64,000 nt of DNA from Calliphora vicina (Eukaryota > Arthropoda > Insecta > Diptera > Calliphoridae). Within the stretch, counting starts at the first letter, position 1, and every line of letters starts with the position of its first letter. Where the stretch lies: NCBI RefSeq assembly GCF_958450345.1, contig NC_088780.1, positions 67,107,533 to 67,171,532 on the forward strand, written 5' to 3'. Positions 21,481-33,601 of the stretch are shown one piece after another. The position numbers and the translations under genes are program-made. The notes under the pieces were generated by a model. It did not search any database, was not told the DNA's origin, and saw only the letters and a list, made by a program, of their open reading frames with translations.

Positions 21481-22192
21481 TTTTTTTGATTATTTTGAAA
21501 TTTATACATAGAATTAAAAATGTTATGATGCGATATAATATAATTTCGTTGAAACTATTTGTCTATTTTTCAGAAATATTTATAACTTTTGACAATTAAA
21601 AATTCATGGAATACTTTATAGAAAAATATGACAAAAAATGTTTTTTATTGAATTTTTGCATAGATAAAAATACATCCTCTTAGAAATTTTTTGCAATAAC
21701 TTAAAAAGAAAAAAGTTCTTTTTTCCCAAAAAAATAGCGAAAAATCGCTTTTTAAAAATTTTTTAAATTCAAATGCATATAACTTTGGACTTAGTCATTA
21801 TTTTTAAACAGTTCTTTTTCCATTTGACACATACGTGTGTTGTTAGTGCAATAGAGTAAGTTCGGGTAATGTGGTATAGGCGGGTAATGTGGTATAGCTG
21901 TTTATCTCTAAAACTAAGAGCATAGGAGTAGCGGTACCAAGCTTAAGAGTTTTATGATATCAGAAAATTCACATTGGGTGAGTGTACTTCATTTTTGCAG
22001 GTCATGGAAACAGTCAGTTGTAAAAAATCAGCATTATCTTATGGTAGACTTTTTTTTGTGATCTGTTAAAAATTAATTTTTTTCTACAATCACTTGTTTT
22101 AAACTTTATTAATTTAATTTTAAAGTCAAATGGGAATATTTTGCTATTGAAGAACATATGTAACAATATAGTATATTTAGTGTATATTAGGG
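21481..22192. other. AT-rich spacer with a short tandem duplication
   Basis: CGGGTAATGTGGTATAG occurs twice in tandem at about 21862-21897. Nothing else is recognised. Confidence 0.45.
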
Positions 22193-23250
22193 ATTCAATT
22201 AATCGGGTATCTGGTTTAATCGGTTAATCGAGCAAATAATTAATCGAGGTTTAGATTTATTCGGTTAATAATCGGTTAATTTAAAATTATTCGATTAACC
22301 GATTAATTTCTATTTTCATTTTAAATTGAAAATACAACAACGAATTTTGTGTACAAAAACATAAAAAACAGCAAATAAGGTATTTGAGATCATTTTTGTA
22401 AACATATCGCCTATTTGCTGCAATAACTTCATAACTCAAAATCCGTGTTTTATGAACTGAGTAATACAAAGTATGCGCTGTTCTATAATCATTCATATAG
22501 TTTCATAAATTTTCAAAAAAGTCAATTATTTTTTGTGTGAGTATTTTTTATTGTTGTAAACATCAAAATTAATATTCATGTTTTCTCCTATATTTGATAA
22601 GTTAAAATTTGGGTTAAATGCAGATTAGAAAGATATTAACATCTACTGTTTATATTTATGAAATCGCATGATTTGTTGAAAATTTATTTAAGAAATAGTA
22701 AAATGTCATAAAATATTCAAAGACGTTTTCCTCGAAAGGACTTTTTTTGAATTATGAAGTTGTTGCAGCAAATGAGCGATGTGTGAGTTTTTTAAAGTTT
22801 TAGTGATATTTTCTAAATAATCTTTTATAAAAAGAATATAATTTAAACGATTTTTTTCTTTAGATTTAATAAAACTTTTCTTGGGAAAAACTCTTGCTGA
22901 TCGTTTAAATTATAGATTTTGATTAATTTAATAATTTCGTTTAGTTATGATAAAAGACTCATTTCAACAAAAAGTTTCGTCTATACATGTAAATACAAAC
23001 AAAGTTTCAAATACATGTAAATTAAATATGTCAGTTGTTATACATACTCACTAATCATATTTATTGGATGTTCAGAAAATATCTAATTTTAATTTGAAAT
23101 TTGTATTTGAATTGATACGGAAAAATAAATACAAACAAAATTTTTAAAGTGCAAAAAAAAGGAATTTCGGTTAATCGGTTAATCGACACAAATTAATCGG
23201 TTTATTTGTTATTTGAAAATCGGCAATTTCAAATTATTCGAACAGTTAAC
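22193..23250. mobile_element. Possible hAT-type element with CGGTTAATCG motifs
   Basis: It begins near TAGGGATTCAATTAATCGGG. Many (C)GGTTAATCG or inverse motifs lie at 22200-22310 and again at 23165-23255, the pattern of subterminal repeats at two ends of one element. No matching right terminus or target duplication was found, so the boundaries are guesses. No transposase is visible. Confidence 0.45.
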
Positions 23251-24250
23251 CGTCTAAAATGATTTTCAGCTACAAAATTAGAAAATATTCATTTTTTGAA
23301 GCAGTTGAAATGCTTTAATGTTAATGCATCTTTAATTATGATTAGTGGTATTTTTATATGTTTCAGATTATGTTGATTAATCTTGAATGATTGGTCAATA
23401 TAGGGTCCAATGTTCTTATTCTGCATGAAAAAAGTTTGGGAAAAAAGTCATGTTCAATTAATAATATTTATTAAAAAATTCATTCCAATTATGAATTTCA
23501 TTTTCCTGTGATTTTTTAAATCAAAAATGTATACTTTTATAAATTTTAATTTATTTGTGGAATAACGGTAACCATATTTACGATTGTAGTTATATCGATA
23601 ACGGTAGCCAAGCTTCATTCCTGCAATAGCTTAAACTTTATAAAAGGTGTTTTTAAGCCCCATAGAATTTGAAATTGCAAAAATAACACAAAAAAGTAAA
23701 TATTAAAAAAAATTATTCGAAAGATTAAATAACCAAAGAATAATAACAAGAAGTGAAACGCTGTCAAAAAAACCTACGTCGATTGTCAAGAAAAAAACCT
23801 AACTATAAGAATGTATTGGTAACATTTTGTTTATATGTATTGGTGTTCAAACCACATATTTGACCTGGAAAGGTTTTATAAATAGCTTTTTCTGCTTTTT
23901 ATTCCATAACTTCTGCAAAAATTAAGTTTATTTGAATTTTTTATTAATTTCCAATACGAAATTTTAATGTCAAAAAATTAATGTCAAAAAAATTTTAAAA
24001 AATATATTTTTCGTTTGTGCAAAATACACACGTTTCGGTTATTTAAATGGTTTAAATGTGTGGAAAAAAATAATAAAAATATTATCTAATAATTTTGTGC
24101 AATTTTCAAGAAAAAGTTTTGAAGTTAAATCTCTCTCTCAAGTGTGTTGAATTCACATACTACTTGTATGTGAGAAGAGAGAGAAGTTGTTGTTGTAGAA
24201 AAAATGGGAGGGTTCCCTTCTTGTTATTCTTTGGCATTAACATTTGAAAA
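23251..24250. other. AT-rich spacer, nothing recognised
   Basis: About 1 kb with no long open frame. A CTCTCTCTC ... GAGAGAGAG inverted pair lies at 24130-24185. Confidence 0.4.
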
Positions 24251-24439
24251 TTATTTCAATATATGTATACTTTTTGGGCCACTTTTTCGAATGTTAGCCT
24301 CCAAGGCTGCAATTGTTACTGGTTTATCAGCATATACCAGGGAATTCACGTGGCCCACAGGAAATAATCGAGAGGTGTCAAATCGCACAACCTTGGAGGC
24401 CAATTGATGGTTGCGGTCGCCGAATGCACATAGCGTCAT
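24251..24439 (-). pseudogene. Tc1/mariner-class transposase C-terminal fragment (tentative)
   Basis: The minus-strand frame contains VGHVNSLVYADKPVTIAALE. It resembles the region after the last catalytic acid of mariner-type transposases (pattern FLWG(H/Y)VKSxVY...KP.TI..L). The text just before it reads as if frameshifted. About 60 residues survive, with no inverted repeats nearby. This assignment rests on pattern memory only. Confidence 0.5.
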
Positions 24440-24599
24440 ATTTTTTTTATTTATTATATTTTGTACAAGAAAAATTTGTATAGTTATACAATTGTGATTG
24501 CAAATGTATAGTCATATAGTTGTATTTTTTCCTTACAGTGATTAGTACTTAGCCAGCAACCGACCGATTAAAATATATTTTGGCCAACAGTAGAGGTAA

Positions 24600-24900
24600 A
24601 AATACCTCATGAAAAAGCTTGTCGAAAAGTTACATGGGAATTTGTTATAAAGATTATGAAATATATATGGACGAAGGTTTGTCAGAGGCATATTTGTATT
24701 TTATGTATAACGTAATGCATGAATTTAGCCCTAGAAAGTAATTCTTGTACTATTATAGAACTGTACAGTGAGTAATCTTTTGAATTGCCTTAAAAATCGG
24801 TTTAAATATGGAAGCAAAGTAGTGACTATTTTAAAAAAGATTTCATCTCTCGAAGCAAAAACTTTAAAATTAGAAGCAAATCAATTTTAAAAAAATTATA
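24600..24900 (+). pseudogene. Decayed relative of the 40.3-kb hAT element
   Basis: Sequence around 24680-24760 (TATTTGTATTTTATG... ATGAATTTA) resembles 40565-40625 inside the 4.2-kb hAT. No frame is open over a useful length. Confidence 0.35.
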
Positions 24901-24945
24901 TTACGTACTTAGAGCAACAAAATTTTATTTTTAAATTTAAAACAA

Positions 24946-25154
24946 TTGGTCAATTCACAAGGTCTCTTATCAGTCATATTGTCATAATGTCCTAATATAA
25001 CACGACTCGACGGCTCGGCTTAACTGACTCTTAGGCATAATAAACATAGCATACAAAGTAGTATTATTTTAGGACATTTTTTGCTTGAAAAACAATAAAA
25101 ACCATTGTGAAATATTAGGACATTAGGACAATATGACCTTGTGAATTGACCAAA
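24946..25154. mobile_element. 209-bp MITE with TTGGTCAATTCACAAGGTC ends
   Basis: The ends TTGGTCAATTCACAAGGTC and its exact inverse enclose a second inverted pair (ATTGTCATAATGTCCTAATA and TATTAGGACATTAGGACAAT). It is non-coding. Confidence 0.85.
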
Positions 25155-26789
25155 TCTCTTTTATCGTGGGATAACTTATCAGAGCTTCCGAAGTAGTGTT
25201 TACAAACAGGTTAACCGAAAAACCGGGTTTTCTTCTAAATGTCGGTTTTTTCAAACCGGTTAATTTAAAATGTTGATTTTTTTAACCGATCATCAAATAC
25301 AGATGCCAGAACAAATATTTTGAGAAATGATCTCCCCAAACACCTTATTTTTCCACCATACAAACGGGGCCACCCTAATGTACATATGTGGACATGCATG
25401 TAGATATGTATTTATGTATATACATACATATATGCACATGGTATTTCATTTATCAAAAGATAGCGCATATTTAACGTATGGTTTATCAGTGTTATTTTTC
25501 TTTTTTTATATTAGTTTTTACGAAAGTGATAACTATAATATTTTTAAAAATCATATCGATTTGCAGCTAAAAACCAAAACACCTTTACTCTAGTATTTGT
25601 TCAACAGCCAAAACTAAAATACATTATATCGGGAGAACACATAACAAATTATATAAACATAAGTGCATTTGTTTTAAAACAATTTGCGGATTCAGTAAAA
25701 TATTAAAAAAAAGACGAAAAAGAAGTAATTTGAAGACCATAAACTAAGCAAACAATACTCGTTAGTACTTACATACATTATTTATTTATTTTACATGTGT
25801 ATATAAAGATATTTGAAAATCATAGTTTGTGCAGGTGTATTTGAATAACAGATAAAGGCTGATTGATACCTTAGGAAAGAACTAGAGCCGAAGGTGAGCG
25901 AAAAAATAATTAAAATATTTAAATTCTCTCATATTAAATGGCAGACGCAGTATTTCCAATATTTTTTTAGTTCTCATCCCCAATTAAGGTTTTTGTGTCC
26001 CCAAAAATCACCAATTAACGCATAAAAAATAGAAAAAATCACATTTCTTTTTACTTCAAAACTTAATTTTATTTAAATGTGTACAAACTATTGTAAAAAA
26101 AATAGATAACATATGTACTTATGTACATATATTTAATTTTTGTTTGTATCAACTTATTAATTAGTTGTAAACATTCGTCAAAAGTGATAATTGTAATAAA
26201 ACAAACATTTAACAACCATAAGATTAAAATAAGTATATATTATGTGCCAATTTTAACTGTGTCATACATTTCGTTATCAAAGTCCACCAAATTTTACCTG
26301 CAGAAATTTTGTGGTACATTGTATTTGTGTTAAAAAGTAGAATTTAAATTTTCACAACATTGTTCGACAGTTAACATTTAAAAGAAATAAGAAGAACATG
26401 GCAACACTCTGTAAATTTATAAATTTTAAAGTCATCGGTTGGCTTACATAAATAATGTGTGCCTTGAACCAAATATACATACATATGTAACTTATAAAGT
26501 TTTATTAATGAATTAGTGTTAAATTTTAATTATATGTATTTATAAATAATTTTTTTTACAAAAATATAGAATAATTATTGAAATTTATAATTATTTTTAT
26601 TTAATTATTTTGTTTGTATTTAATTTAAATAAGTATTTAGTGGTTCCATAACTGGAATACAATAAAATATTTCCATTTTAATTCAAGAAGCTGAATTGGA
26701 AACATGATATTCTCTATAGACTTTTTAGATATAATAACAACTAAAAATTAATCAAAATAGTCCAAACTTGTATGAATCATATGTGACAC
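25155..26789. other. AT-rich spacer
   Basis: It holds a CCGGTT/AACCGG-rich patch at 25210-25290 (possible hAT end), an isolated GGGGCCACCCTAA at 25364-25376 that looks like a right end of the TAGGGTGGCC family, and ACATACATATATG microsatellite DNA. No gene is recognised. Confidence 0.4.
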
Positions 26790-27131
26790 TAGGGTGGCCC
26801 TTAATAAACGAAAGTTGGATTTTTGCAAGTCTCACTCCCCCAGTTTTGTGAACATTGGTAAAAAAACATCCTGAAAATTTTTTTGATAAATCGGTTGGGG
26901 TTAAGACGTACCGCAACCCCTCTGGAGTTTTGAGATGCATTTACAAGGGGAAAAATTGCAATTTTTTCAGTTTTTGTAAAAATTTTGCCATTAAAAAAAT
27001 TACTTTTGCAATTTCATTTAAAATAATAGAAATGTGTACGTAATTGTCGTTCTAATGAGACATAAAAAACAGAAATTGTTCAAAAAATGTTAAAGTTATT
27101 AAAAATACCCCCAGGCCATTAACGTGTCTTA
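26790..27131. mobile_element. TAGGGTGGCC-family element, left part
   Basis: It begins TAGGGTGGCCCTTAATAAAC like the complete 202-bp MITE at 28527-28728. It then runs into the longer family A interior (TTTTGAGATGCATTTACAAG...). It is interrupted at 27132 by a PIF-type MITE and resumes at 27474. Confidence 0.7.
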
Positions 27132-27470
27132 GTCCCCTTTTACAATGCAGAAATTGAAAGGCAGACATTTTTCTCATTCATTTTTGAACTAGCCTAAACC
27201 TTTTACAACCGCGAAATTAATAGACAGACAGAAATTTTTCGTTTCTTTTTTTCGTTGTTGATGCGTATGAATATTTGCTTTGTCAAATGCATTTAAACAT
27301 TGATGTGAGAAAAATGATATGAAGCAACAACATGAAAATTGCGAAAAGTGGAAAAGAGATACAAAAAATGTCTAGTACAGATGGTCGTGTACTACACACT
27401 CTGCCTCTTCAACCCCTCGCCCACAAACTTCGTCTGTCTGCCTTTCAATTTCTGCATTGTAAAAGGGGAC
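27132..27470. mobile_element. 339-bp PIF/Harbinger-type MITE, TSD TTA
   Basis: The ends GTCCCCTTTTACAATGCAGA and inverse continue as inverted arms of about 37 bp. TTA is duplicated at 27129-27131 and 27471-27473, the 3-bp target typical of PIF/Harbinger. The uninterrupted target (GTGTCTCAGGCCACTAGAAC) is seen at 9755 and 20485. Confidence 0.82.
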
Positions 27471-27719
27471 TTAGGCCACTAGAACAAGAAATGGAGGAAC
27501 AAAATTAACATATTTTGAGAAATATTAAAATAAAAGCTCATTTTTGCTTAAATAATATCCATGGCAGAATCAACCAGGTACAATAATTAGGGTGAGTTTT
27601 CACTATATACCCCTACAACGTCAAACTATGGATGTTATCACTTTATATTCTCATTTGATTTGTGCGCGTTTTTAGAAATTGTTTATTTCGTAAAATTAAT
27701 TTTTTTCACACACACTCTT

Positions 27720-28140
27720 TTCACATTTTTAAGCGATTTATGAATGTTAAAGTGATTTTCGGAATCGGGTCTATATGGGAGCTATGACTAATTATGGACC
27801 GATCGTAACAAAATTTGGTGACATGAATTTTGTATATATAAAACTTATTTGAAGCGCAATTTGTGGAGATACATTTATAAATTAAACATTTATGACCGAT
27901 AAAGTCCAATTTCGGAAGGACATTTGTATGGGGACTAGGTGAAATAATGGACCGATTTCAGCCAGTTTCAATAGGCTTGGTCGTTGGGCCGAAAAAATAA
28001 TATGTACCAAACTGGATCGAAATATCTTCAAAATTGCGCACAAAGTTTACATTTACAGCCAGCCAACCAGACGGACGGACATCGTTTAATCGACTCAGAA
28101 AGTGATTCTAAGTCGATCGGTATACTTTAAGGTGGGTGTT
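27720..28140. mobile_element. INE-1/mini-me class element
   Basis: It aligns with 52380-52805 in the same orientation, through GCTATGACTAATTATGG(A/G)CC, GACCGATAAAGTCCAATTTC and CAGACGGACGGACAT to TCTAAGTCGATCGGTATAC. The GACGGACGGACA tract is the GTCY microsatellite of the class. It is inserted within family A sequence. Confidence 0.75.
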
Positions 28141-28149
28141 AGACTAATA

Positions 28150-28518
28150 GTTTTTTAAATATTAGTCTAACATTTATATATTATGTCAATATCTCCTCTT
28201 TTTTTAAGAACCTGCGATTTAAATTTTGCGATTTTCGGGAAAAACTAATTATTTGGCCATATTTAGCCGAATGAGCCCAATTTCCTTACTGTTATGAATT
28301 TTAAATAAACCTATTCAGAATATTATAGTACAGATAATTTTAAACATACTCTGAAAGTTTTATTAAAATCGAAAACGTTAACCCTTAAATCGGGAAGGTC
28401 AAATATTTCAATATTTGGAATTTCTAATTGAAAGATAGCGAAACGTTGTATATTTTTAGGACGATTTTAATAAAACTTTGGAAAAATGTTTCATAACTTT
28501 TCCCATCTTGCTGGTAAC
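28150..28518. repeat. Family A palindrome-arm fragment
   Basis: It matches 10060-10390 (CCCAATTTCCTTACTGTTAT ... TTAACCCTTAAATCG ... GAAAGATAGCGAAA). One arm only is present; the opposite arm is absent. Confidence 0.75.
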
Positions 28519-28526
28519 ATGCTGCT

Positions 28527-28728
28527 TAGGGTGGCCCTTAATAAACGAAAGTTGGATTTTGGAAATTCTCACCCCCAGTTTGGTGACCATTAGTGAAAAA
28601 AAGACGTGCCGCAACCCCTCTGAAATTTTGAGATGCATTTACAAGGGGAAAAAATGCAAAAAATACACTAATGTTCACCAAATTGGGGGGTGATAATGGC
28701 CAACTTTCGTTTATTAAGGGCCACCCTA
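28527..28728. mobile_element. 202-bp hAT-type MITE, 8-bp TSD ATGCTGCT
   Basis: The ends TAGGGTGGCCCTTAATAAAC and inverse have perfect 8-bp duplications ATGCTGCT at 28519-28526 and 28729-28736. The centre includes AACCCCTCTGAAATTTTGAG and GCATTTACAAGGGG, shared with family A. It is a deletion derivative of a larger element such as the one at 26790. Confidence 0.9.
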
Positions 28729-28736
28729 ATGCTGCT

Positions 28737-29419
28737 TCCTGCAAACGTTTTGAAATTGCTGATTAAGTAGCTCCCAATGATTTCGCAAGCTGTTATTGAG
28801 TTTGACAACTATCTTCATTGAGTAATGCCTACAATTCTTGGGTTTCAAACTATTTTGGCTAGCCTGGGCGATATTTGTCTCCCGTTTCAAAATAACCAAT
28901 TCAGAACTGAACAAACCATCTCACGCACGTTGAAACGATGGAACACATTCACCATAAGCTTTGCTGAGCAATCTGTTTGCTTCAGCGGCACTTTTTTCAA
29001 ATTAAAGAAGTTAAGCTAAACTTCCCTCATAAGACGCGTTGTTGGCAAAAAAATCGTCATTTACGAAACAAAAAGGAACTTTGTATGCGGGAAGTTTAAA
29101 TTTACGACCTGTATTTTAGTCACGTACAACCAGCCTGAAGATGGACGTAATTTAATTATTCTGAGTCGATTGATCATTAAGATCCATTTTTTAAGCTATA
29201 CAAACTTGTGTGTAGAAATGCTGTTTTGGAATTTGACATAGATTGATAAATAACGGGTTATGTATACGAACTCTTTTCTGTATAAATATTTACAAACGGG
29301 AAATATGTATGTATATCAGTTCCACTTAATTGTTTTGTTGAATTTTTTCAATTTAATAAATATTTAATTAATAATCAACTGTTCTTTAAAACTACTTAGA
29401 TATGAAATAAGTAGTTATT
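28737..29419. other. Spacer, nothing recognised
   Basis: It has somewhat higher complexity than its surroundings, and short frames on both strands (28726-29019). No domain is recognised. Confidence 0.35.
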
Positions 29420-29890
29420 AAGGTGGATCACACGATTGCCGCAATGCACCAATTTAATACAATTTTTATTGTGCTGAATTGGGGCCCAATCAAATTCTCT
29501 GCAGTCACATGATTGCCTCATTTTATATAAATTTGATAAGTTGTCGTAAACTAGAACACGATTGTTCTAGGACCCCTTTCACACTAGGCAATCTCTTGTA
29601 TTTGTAGATTACAGTGGTAATGTCGGGTTAAGGAGAAGAAAATTTTACATGCTGTTTTATTGTTGGGAATGAGACTTGCGCAACTATATTGCGCAAGATG
29701 TTAAATTTTGTTTTGTTTATATAAATGTAAAAAAAATCTATTAGTGAAAAAATTATTTGTTAAATAAAATAAGAAAATTGCGTCGGCCTTAATTATCGTA
29801 TAAAAAAATTAATAAAGAAATGTTAAAAGATGTATGTGGGTCAGGGAGTGGCTCACAAAAAGAATAATTTTCCCGAAAATTTACCGAAAT
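29420..29890. mobile_element. AAGGTGGATCACACGATTGC repeat (possible MITE, one end clear)
   Basis: It starts AAGGTGGATCACACGATTGC then CGCAATGCACCAAT, as at 53806. Sequence at 29755-29880 (AAATGTTAAAAGATGTATGT ... GGGTCAGGGAGTGGCTCACA) recurs inverted at 54045-54150. The right terminus is not clear. Confidence 0.5.
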
Positions 29891-30599
29891 AAAAAACAAA
29901 CATAAATGCTGCGAATGTGGATAGGATCAGACCAGAAACATGGGTATTGTGATTGTAAAAAGCTGATTGTATACATGTGAAAATCCGAATACAGTTCTTT
30001 GCCTAGCTCTGATCTAAAAAGTAAACAAAGTATTAAAAAGCTCGGCGGATTTTTTTTGGGTTTTTTTGTTATACTTTTTTAATTCAGGGAATCCCCGAAT
30101 TATAGTTTACATTTTTTTGTTTAACACCTTATTTTATAATTATTATAAGCAATTTGTATTTTAAAGTATATTTATTTTAAATTATATTCGGTATCTCGGC
30201 AGATATTGTTACGAAATTTAGTTTTGGTTTAAGTGTTTTATTTTCCTTGTTCTCACTTTTTCCTGGGATACTTTTAGATTTAACTGTCACGATATGCAAA
30301 ATGTGTTCATAATTTAAAATTTTTAGGTTTATTATTATAAAATATTCAAAAAGTACCATTGCAATAAGGAAATAGTACCATTGATTATCACTTTTAAATT
30401 CGCATTCACTAAACCATAACCCGTCAAGTTTGAATTTTAGATTTGTATATCGTTTCCTATATTATCAACTAATTTTGTTTCTATAATACATAATATTTAA
30501 TAAATTATCATAAAACCGAAACCGCGGTTTTGAAACTCTAGGTCCATTATTATAGGAAATTCAAAAAAGTACCCATGATAATAAAGCAAAAGTACCACG
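29891..30599. other. AT-rich spacer with a hAT-like end
   Basis: ACCGAAACCGCGGTTTTGAA then ACTCTA (30515-30541) resembles the right terminus of the hAT at 46814-47572. Its left partner was not located. Confidence 0.35.
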
Positions 30600-31930
30600 A
30601 AGTATGCCCTTGAATTTTCACTCACTTGTGACCATATACGCCTAATTTCATATTTCTATGTCTATTATTATAAAAAATTAATAAAGTACCATTAGAATAT
30701 ATAAAAAGTACCAAAAATCCCCCACTTGTGGTTTCCCACTCACTCGGGTCGATATAAGATTAATTTCATGGCTTTAGGTTCATTGGTGATGAAATTACAA
30801 AAAGTACCATTCATAAAGAAAAACTACCAAAAAGTCTATTGTTATAGAAAATTCAAAAGTACCATTAGAAATAAAAAAAATTACCAAAAAGTATCTCCCT
30901 ATAATTCTCCCTCACTTAGGACCATATACGCTTAATTTTATATTTTTATGTCCATTATTACAGAAAATTCAAAAAGTACCATTAGAATATAGAAAAAGTA
31001 CCAAAAAGCAGCCACTTGTGGATTCCCACTTACTCGGGCCCATGTAAGCTTTATTTCATGTTTCTGGGTTCATTGGTGAAGAAATTTCAAAAAGTACCAT
31101 TCGAATAAAGAAAATGTACCAAAAAGTCTCCCCCCAGAATTCTAACTCACTTAGGACCATGTATGCTTAATTTCATGTTTTTAAGTCCATTGCTATAGAA
31201 AATTAAAAAAAGTACCATTAGAATAAACAAAAAGTACCATGAGGTATCCGCTTGAATTTTCAATCAGTTAGGACCATATACGCTTAATTTCATATTTCTA
31301 TGTCCATTATATTATAGAAAATTAAAAAAGTACCATTAGAATATAGAAAAAGTACCAAAAAGCACCCACTTGTAGTTTCCCACTCACTCGGTTCCATATA
31401 AGCTTTACTTCATGTTTCTAGGTTCATTGGTGAAGAAATTACAAAAAGTACCATTCGAATAAAGAAAAAGTACCGAAAAGTCTCCCCCTAGAATTCTCAC
31501 TCACTTAGGACCATATATTCTTAATTTCATGTCTCTAAGTCCATTGTTACAGAAAATTCAAAAAAGTACCATTAGAATAAACAAAAAGTACCAAAAAGTC
31601 TCCCCCTAGAATTCTCACTCACTTAGAACCATATATGCTAAACTTCATATTTCTATGTCCATTATTACAGAAAATTCAAAAAGTACCATTAGAATATAGA
31701 AAAAGTACCAAAAAGCAGTCACTTGTAGATTCCCACTCACTCCGGTCCGTATAAGCTTAATTTCATGTTTTTAGGTTCATTGGTGAAGAAATTACAAAAA
31801 GTACCATTCGATTAAAGAAAAAGTACCAAAAAGTCTACCCCTAAAATTCACACTCACTTACGACCATATATGCTTAATTTCATGTTTCTAAGTCCATTGT
31901 CATATAAAATTCAAAAAGTACCATTAGATG
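30600..31930. repeat. ~118-bp repeats in a three-unit (~354-bp) higher-order array
   Basis: The TCCATT/TTCATT landmark falls at 30951, 31069, 31186, 31303, 31423, 31540, 31658, 31776 and 31893, with steps of 117-120. Unit types cycle strictly: a (TATGTCCATTATTA), b (GGTTCATTGGTGAAG), c (AAGTCCATTG). Three full abc cycles are seen. Each unit carries two GTACCA motifs. Confidence 0.92.
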
Positions 31931-32950
31931 AATAAAAAAGTACCTATAGTTCAGTTCTCACATTTTGGTACCTAAATATTGTACCCTATTCCTAACACAA
32001 ACTTCACTCAGATACATATCAGCTAACTTTAATATCGATAAGTGAAATAATTTAAAATATTAAAAAAGTACCATTAGGAGAAAAGTACCAATTTCCCTTT
32101 TCTTCCTTGAAACAATCAAGTTCGAACTTTAAAAATATTCCATTTTGCCAAAATTGTTTATGCTACAGACATGTCTCAAAATATTAAAATCTGTGTCCAA
32201 GAAAAAATATGTTTTAAAAAAAGTACCAAACTGTTTACCCGGAGTTGGCCCAATATACACCTTGGCACTCGAGTTCCAAATAACACCCTGTTAGTTAATT
32301 TTTGTACGAATCCAGGAACCAATGTTAAAAAATTATCAAAATTGGCTTAATAATTTCAATAAAATGTATTTTCCCGATTTTATCCCCTTTTTGGTACCTT
32401 TTTTATCCCCATTGCTTTGGTAAAATTTAATTCAAATAAATTTCTGTATCGTGGTGGGAGCTCATAATAAAATATTCATATGTCTATGTCAAATTATAGA
32501 AAAACATATTTTATGAAAAAGTACCAAAAATAAACACAATTTTTATCCCTTAAGGGTTCGAATTTCCAAAAAGTACCAAACTTATATTTTTTATTTTTTG
32601 TTGATTAAAGAATACGATTTAAAACATAGGGTGCAAAAAAAGTACCAAAATACAGTTTTTACCCGTTTTCTCCCCTAAAATTTCGAATTTCCAAAAAGTA
32701 CGAAACACCTGTCAGCTTATTTTTTAAATGGAGTAACATGCTATTTTAAGTTTTGAAGATATAAGGTTACCGAATTTACCCTTTTTACCCCCTAAACGTT
32801 CGAATTTCCAAAAATCCCTTCTTATCGGATCGTTTTGGGGAGGGAGGAACCCACAGTTAAAATTTCGTGATTCTAGCTTCAGCCGTTTGGGCTGTGCGAT
32901 GATGAATCAGTCAGTCAGTCAGTAACGTTACTCTTTTATATATATAGATA
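30600..32950 (-). mobile_element. Helitron-like element, minus strand, with internal tandem array
   Basis: Read on the minus strand it starts at 32950 with TCTATATATATAAAAGAGTA followed by CTGACTGACTGACTG and a GC-richer stretch. This is the 5'-TC start common in insect Helitrons, preceded by A. Downstream it is dominated by repeats containing AAAAAGTACCATT. The 3' CTRR end was not found, so the left limit is approximate. No helicase is present. Confidence 0.6.
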
Positions 32951-32955
32951 CTAGT

Positions 32956-33137
32956 CATAGGGTAACATAGAGACGAGACGGAATTGTCAAAAACCTAAGT
33001 CTGTTGTCAAAAACCTATCTCTTGCAACAACAAAATACATGATAGACAATGTATTTTGTTGTTGTATCAGAAATATTATTTGTTGTATTTTTGTTTGACA
33101 AATCGGAGTGTCTCGTCTCTATGTATAATTCTCTATG
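32956..33137. mobile_element. 182-bp hAT-type MITE (CATAGRG family, copy 1)
   Basis: The ends are CATAGGGTAACATAGAGACG and, inverted, CATAGAGAATTATACATAGA with GACGAGAC inside. Flanks ATACTAGT and ATATTAGT (7 of 8 match) fit an 8-bp duplication. The interior holds a second inverted pair, AACAACAAAATACAT and ATGTATTTTGTTGTT. It provides the uninterrupted reference for the split copy at 40251/44599. Confidence 0.83.
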
Positions 33138-33163
33138 ATATTAGTTTTTTTAAATATATATGT

Positions 33164-33601
33164 TAGAGTGTCCCTTAGAATGAAATTGACATACTATTTT
33201 CACATTTTTATTCCCTATTATGTTGTGAATAAATCCCCATGTGATGATCAAAAAATTCTGAAATTTGTTTAACAAAATTTTTAAAAATTTAAAATTGGAG
33301 TTTTGAAACTGCAGTTTTTTGGTTATACCTGCGAATAGGTTAACTGTATCCTATGAAGATAAAAACTCATATACAAGTAAATATGGATATATTTTAAGTA
33401 AGAATAAACTTTTGTTTTAATATTTCTAAAAATGAATTTTTCCACCTGTAAATGCACCTCAAAACTAAATCGAAAGTCGGCACTGGTTGCCCTTCTTAGA
33501 ACAAGCTAAAAATATTTTTGGTGGTATTTAAGGTCATTACGAAAGTTTTCAGGGGGTACAGTGTCAACATTTCAAAAAATTTAATTCTAAGTGACACTCT
33601 A
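33164..33601. mobile_element. 438-bp family A element with both TAGAGTGTC ends
   Basis: The ends TAGAGTGTCCCTTAGAATGA and, inverted, TAGAGTGTCACTTAGAATTA have flanks ATATATGT and ATAGATGT (7 of 8 match), so hAT-type is likely. The interior is the inverse of about 20245-20330 plus 20575-20790, which makes it a shortened member of the family. Confidence 0.78.

Noticed and set aside
30600..31930. CRISPR-like regular repeats
   Set aside because: Whole units repeat with no unique spacers, and the genome is eukaryotic. It is a tandem array in a Helitron.
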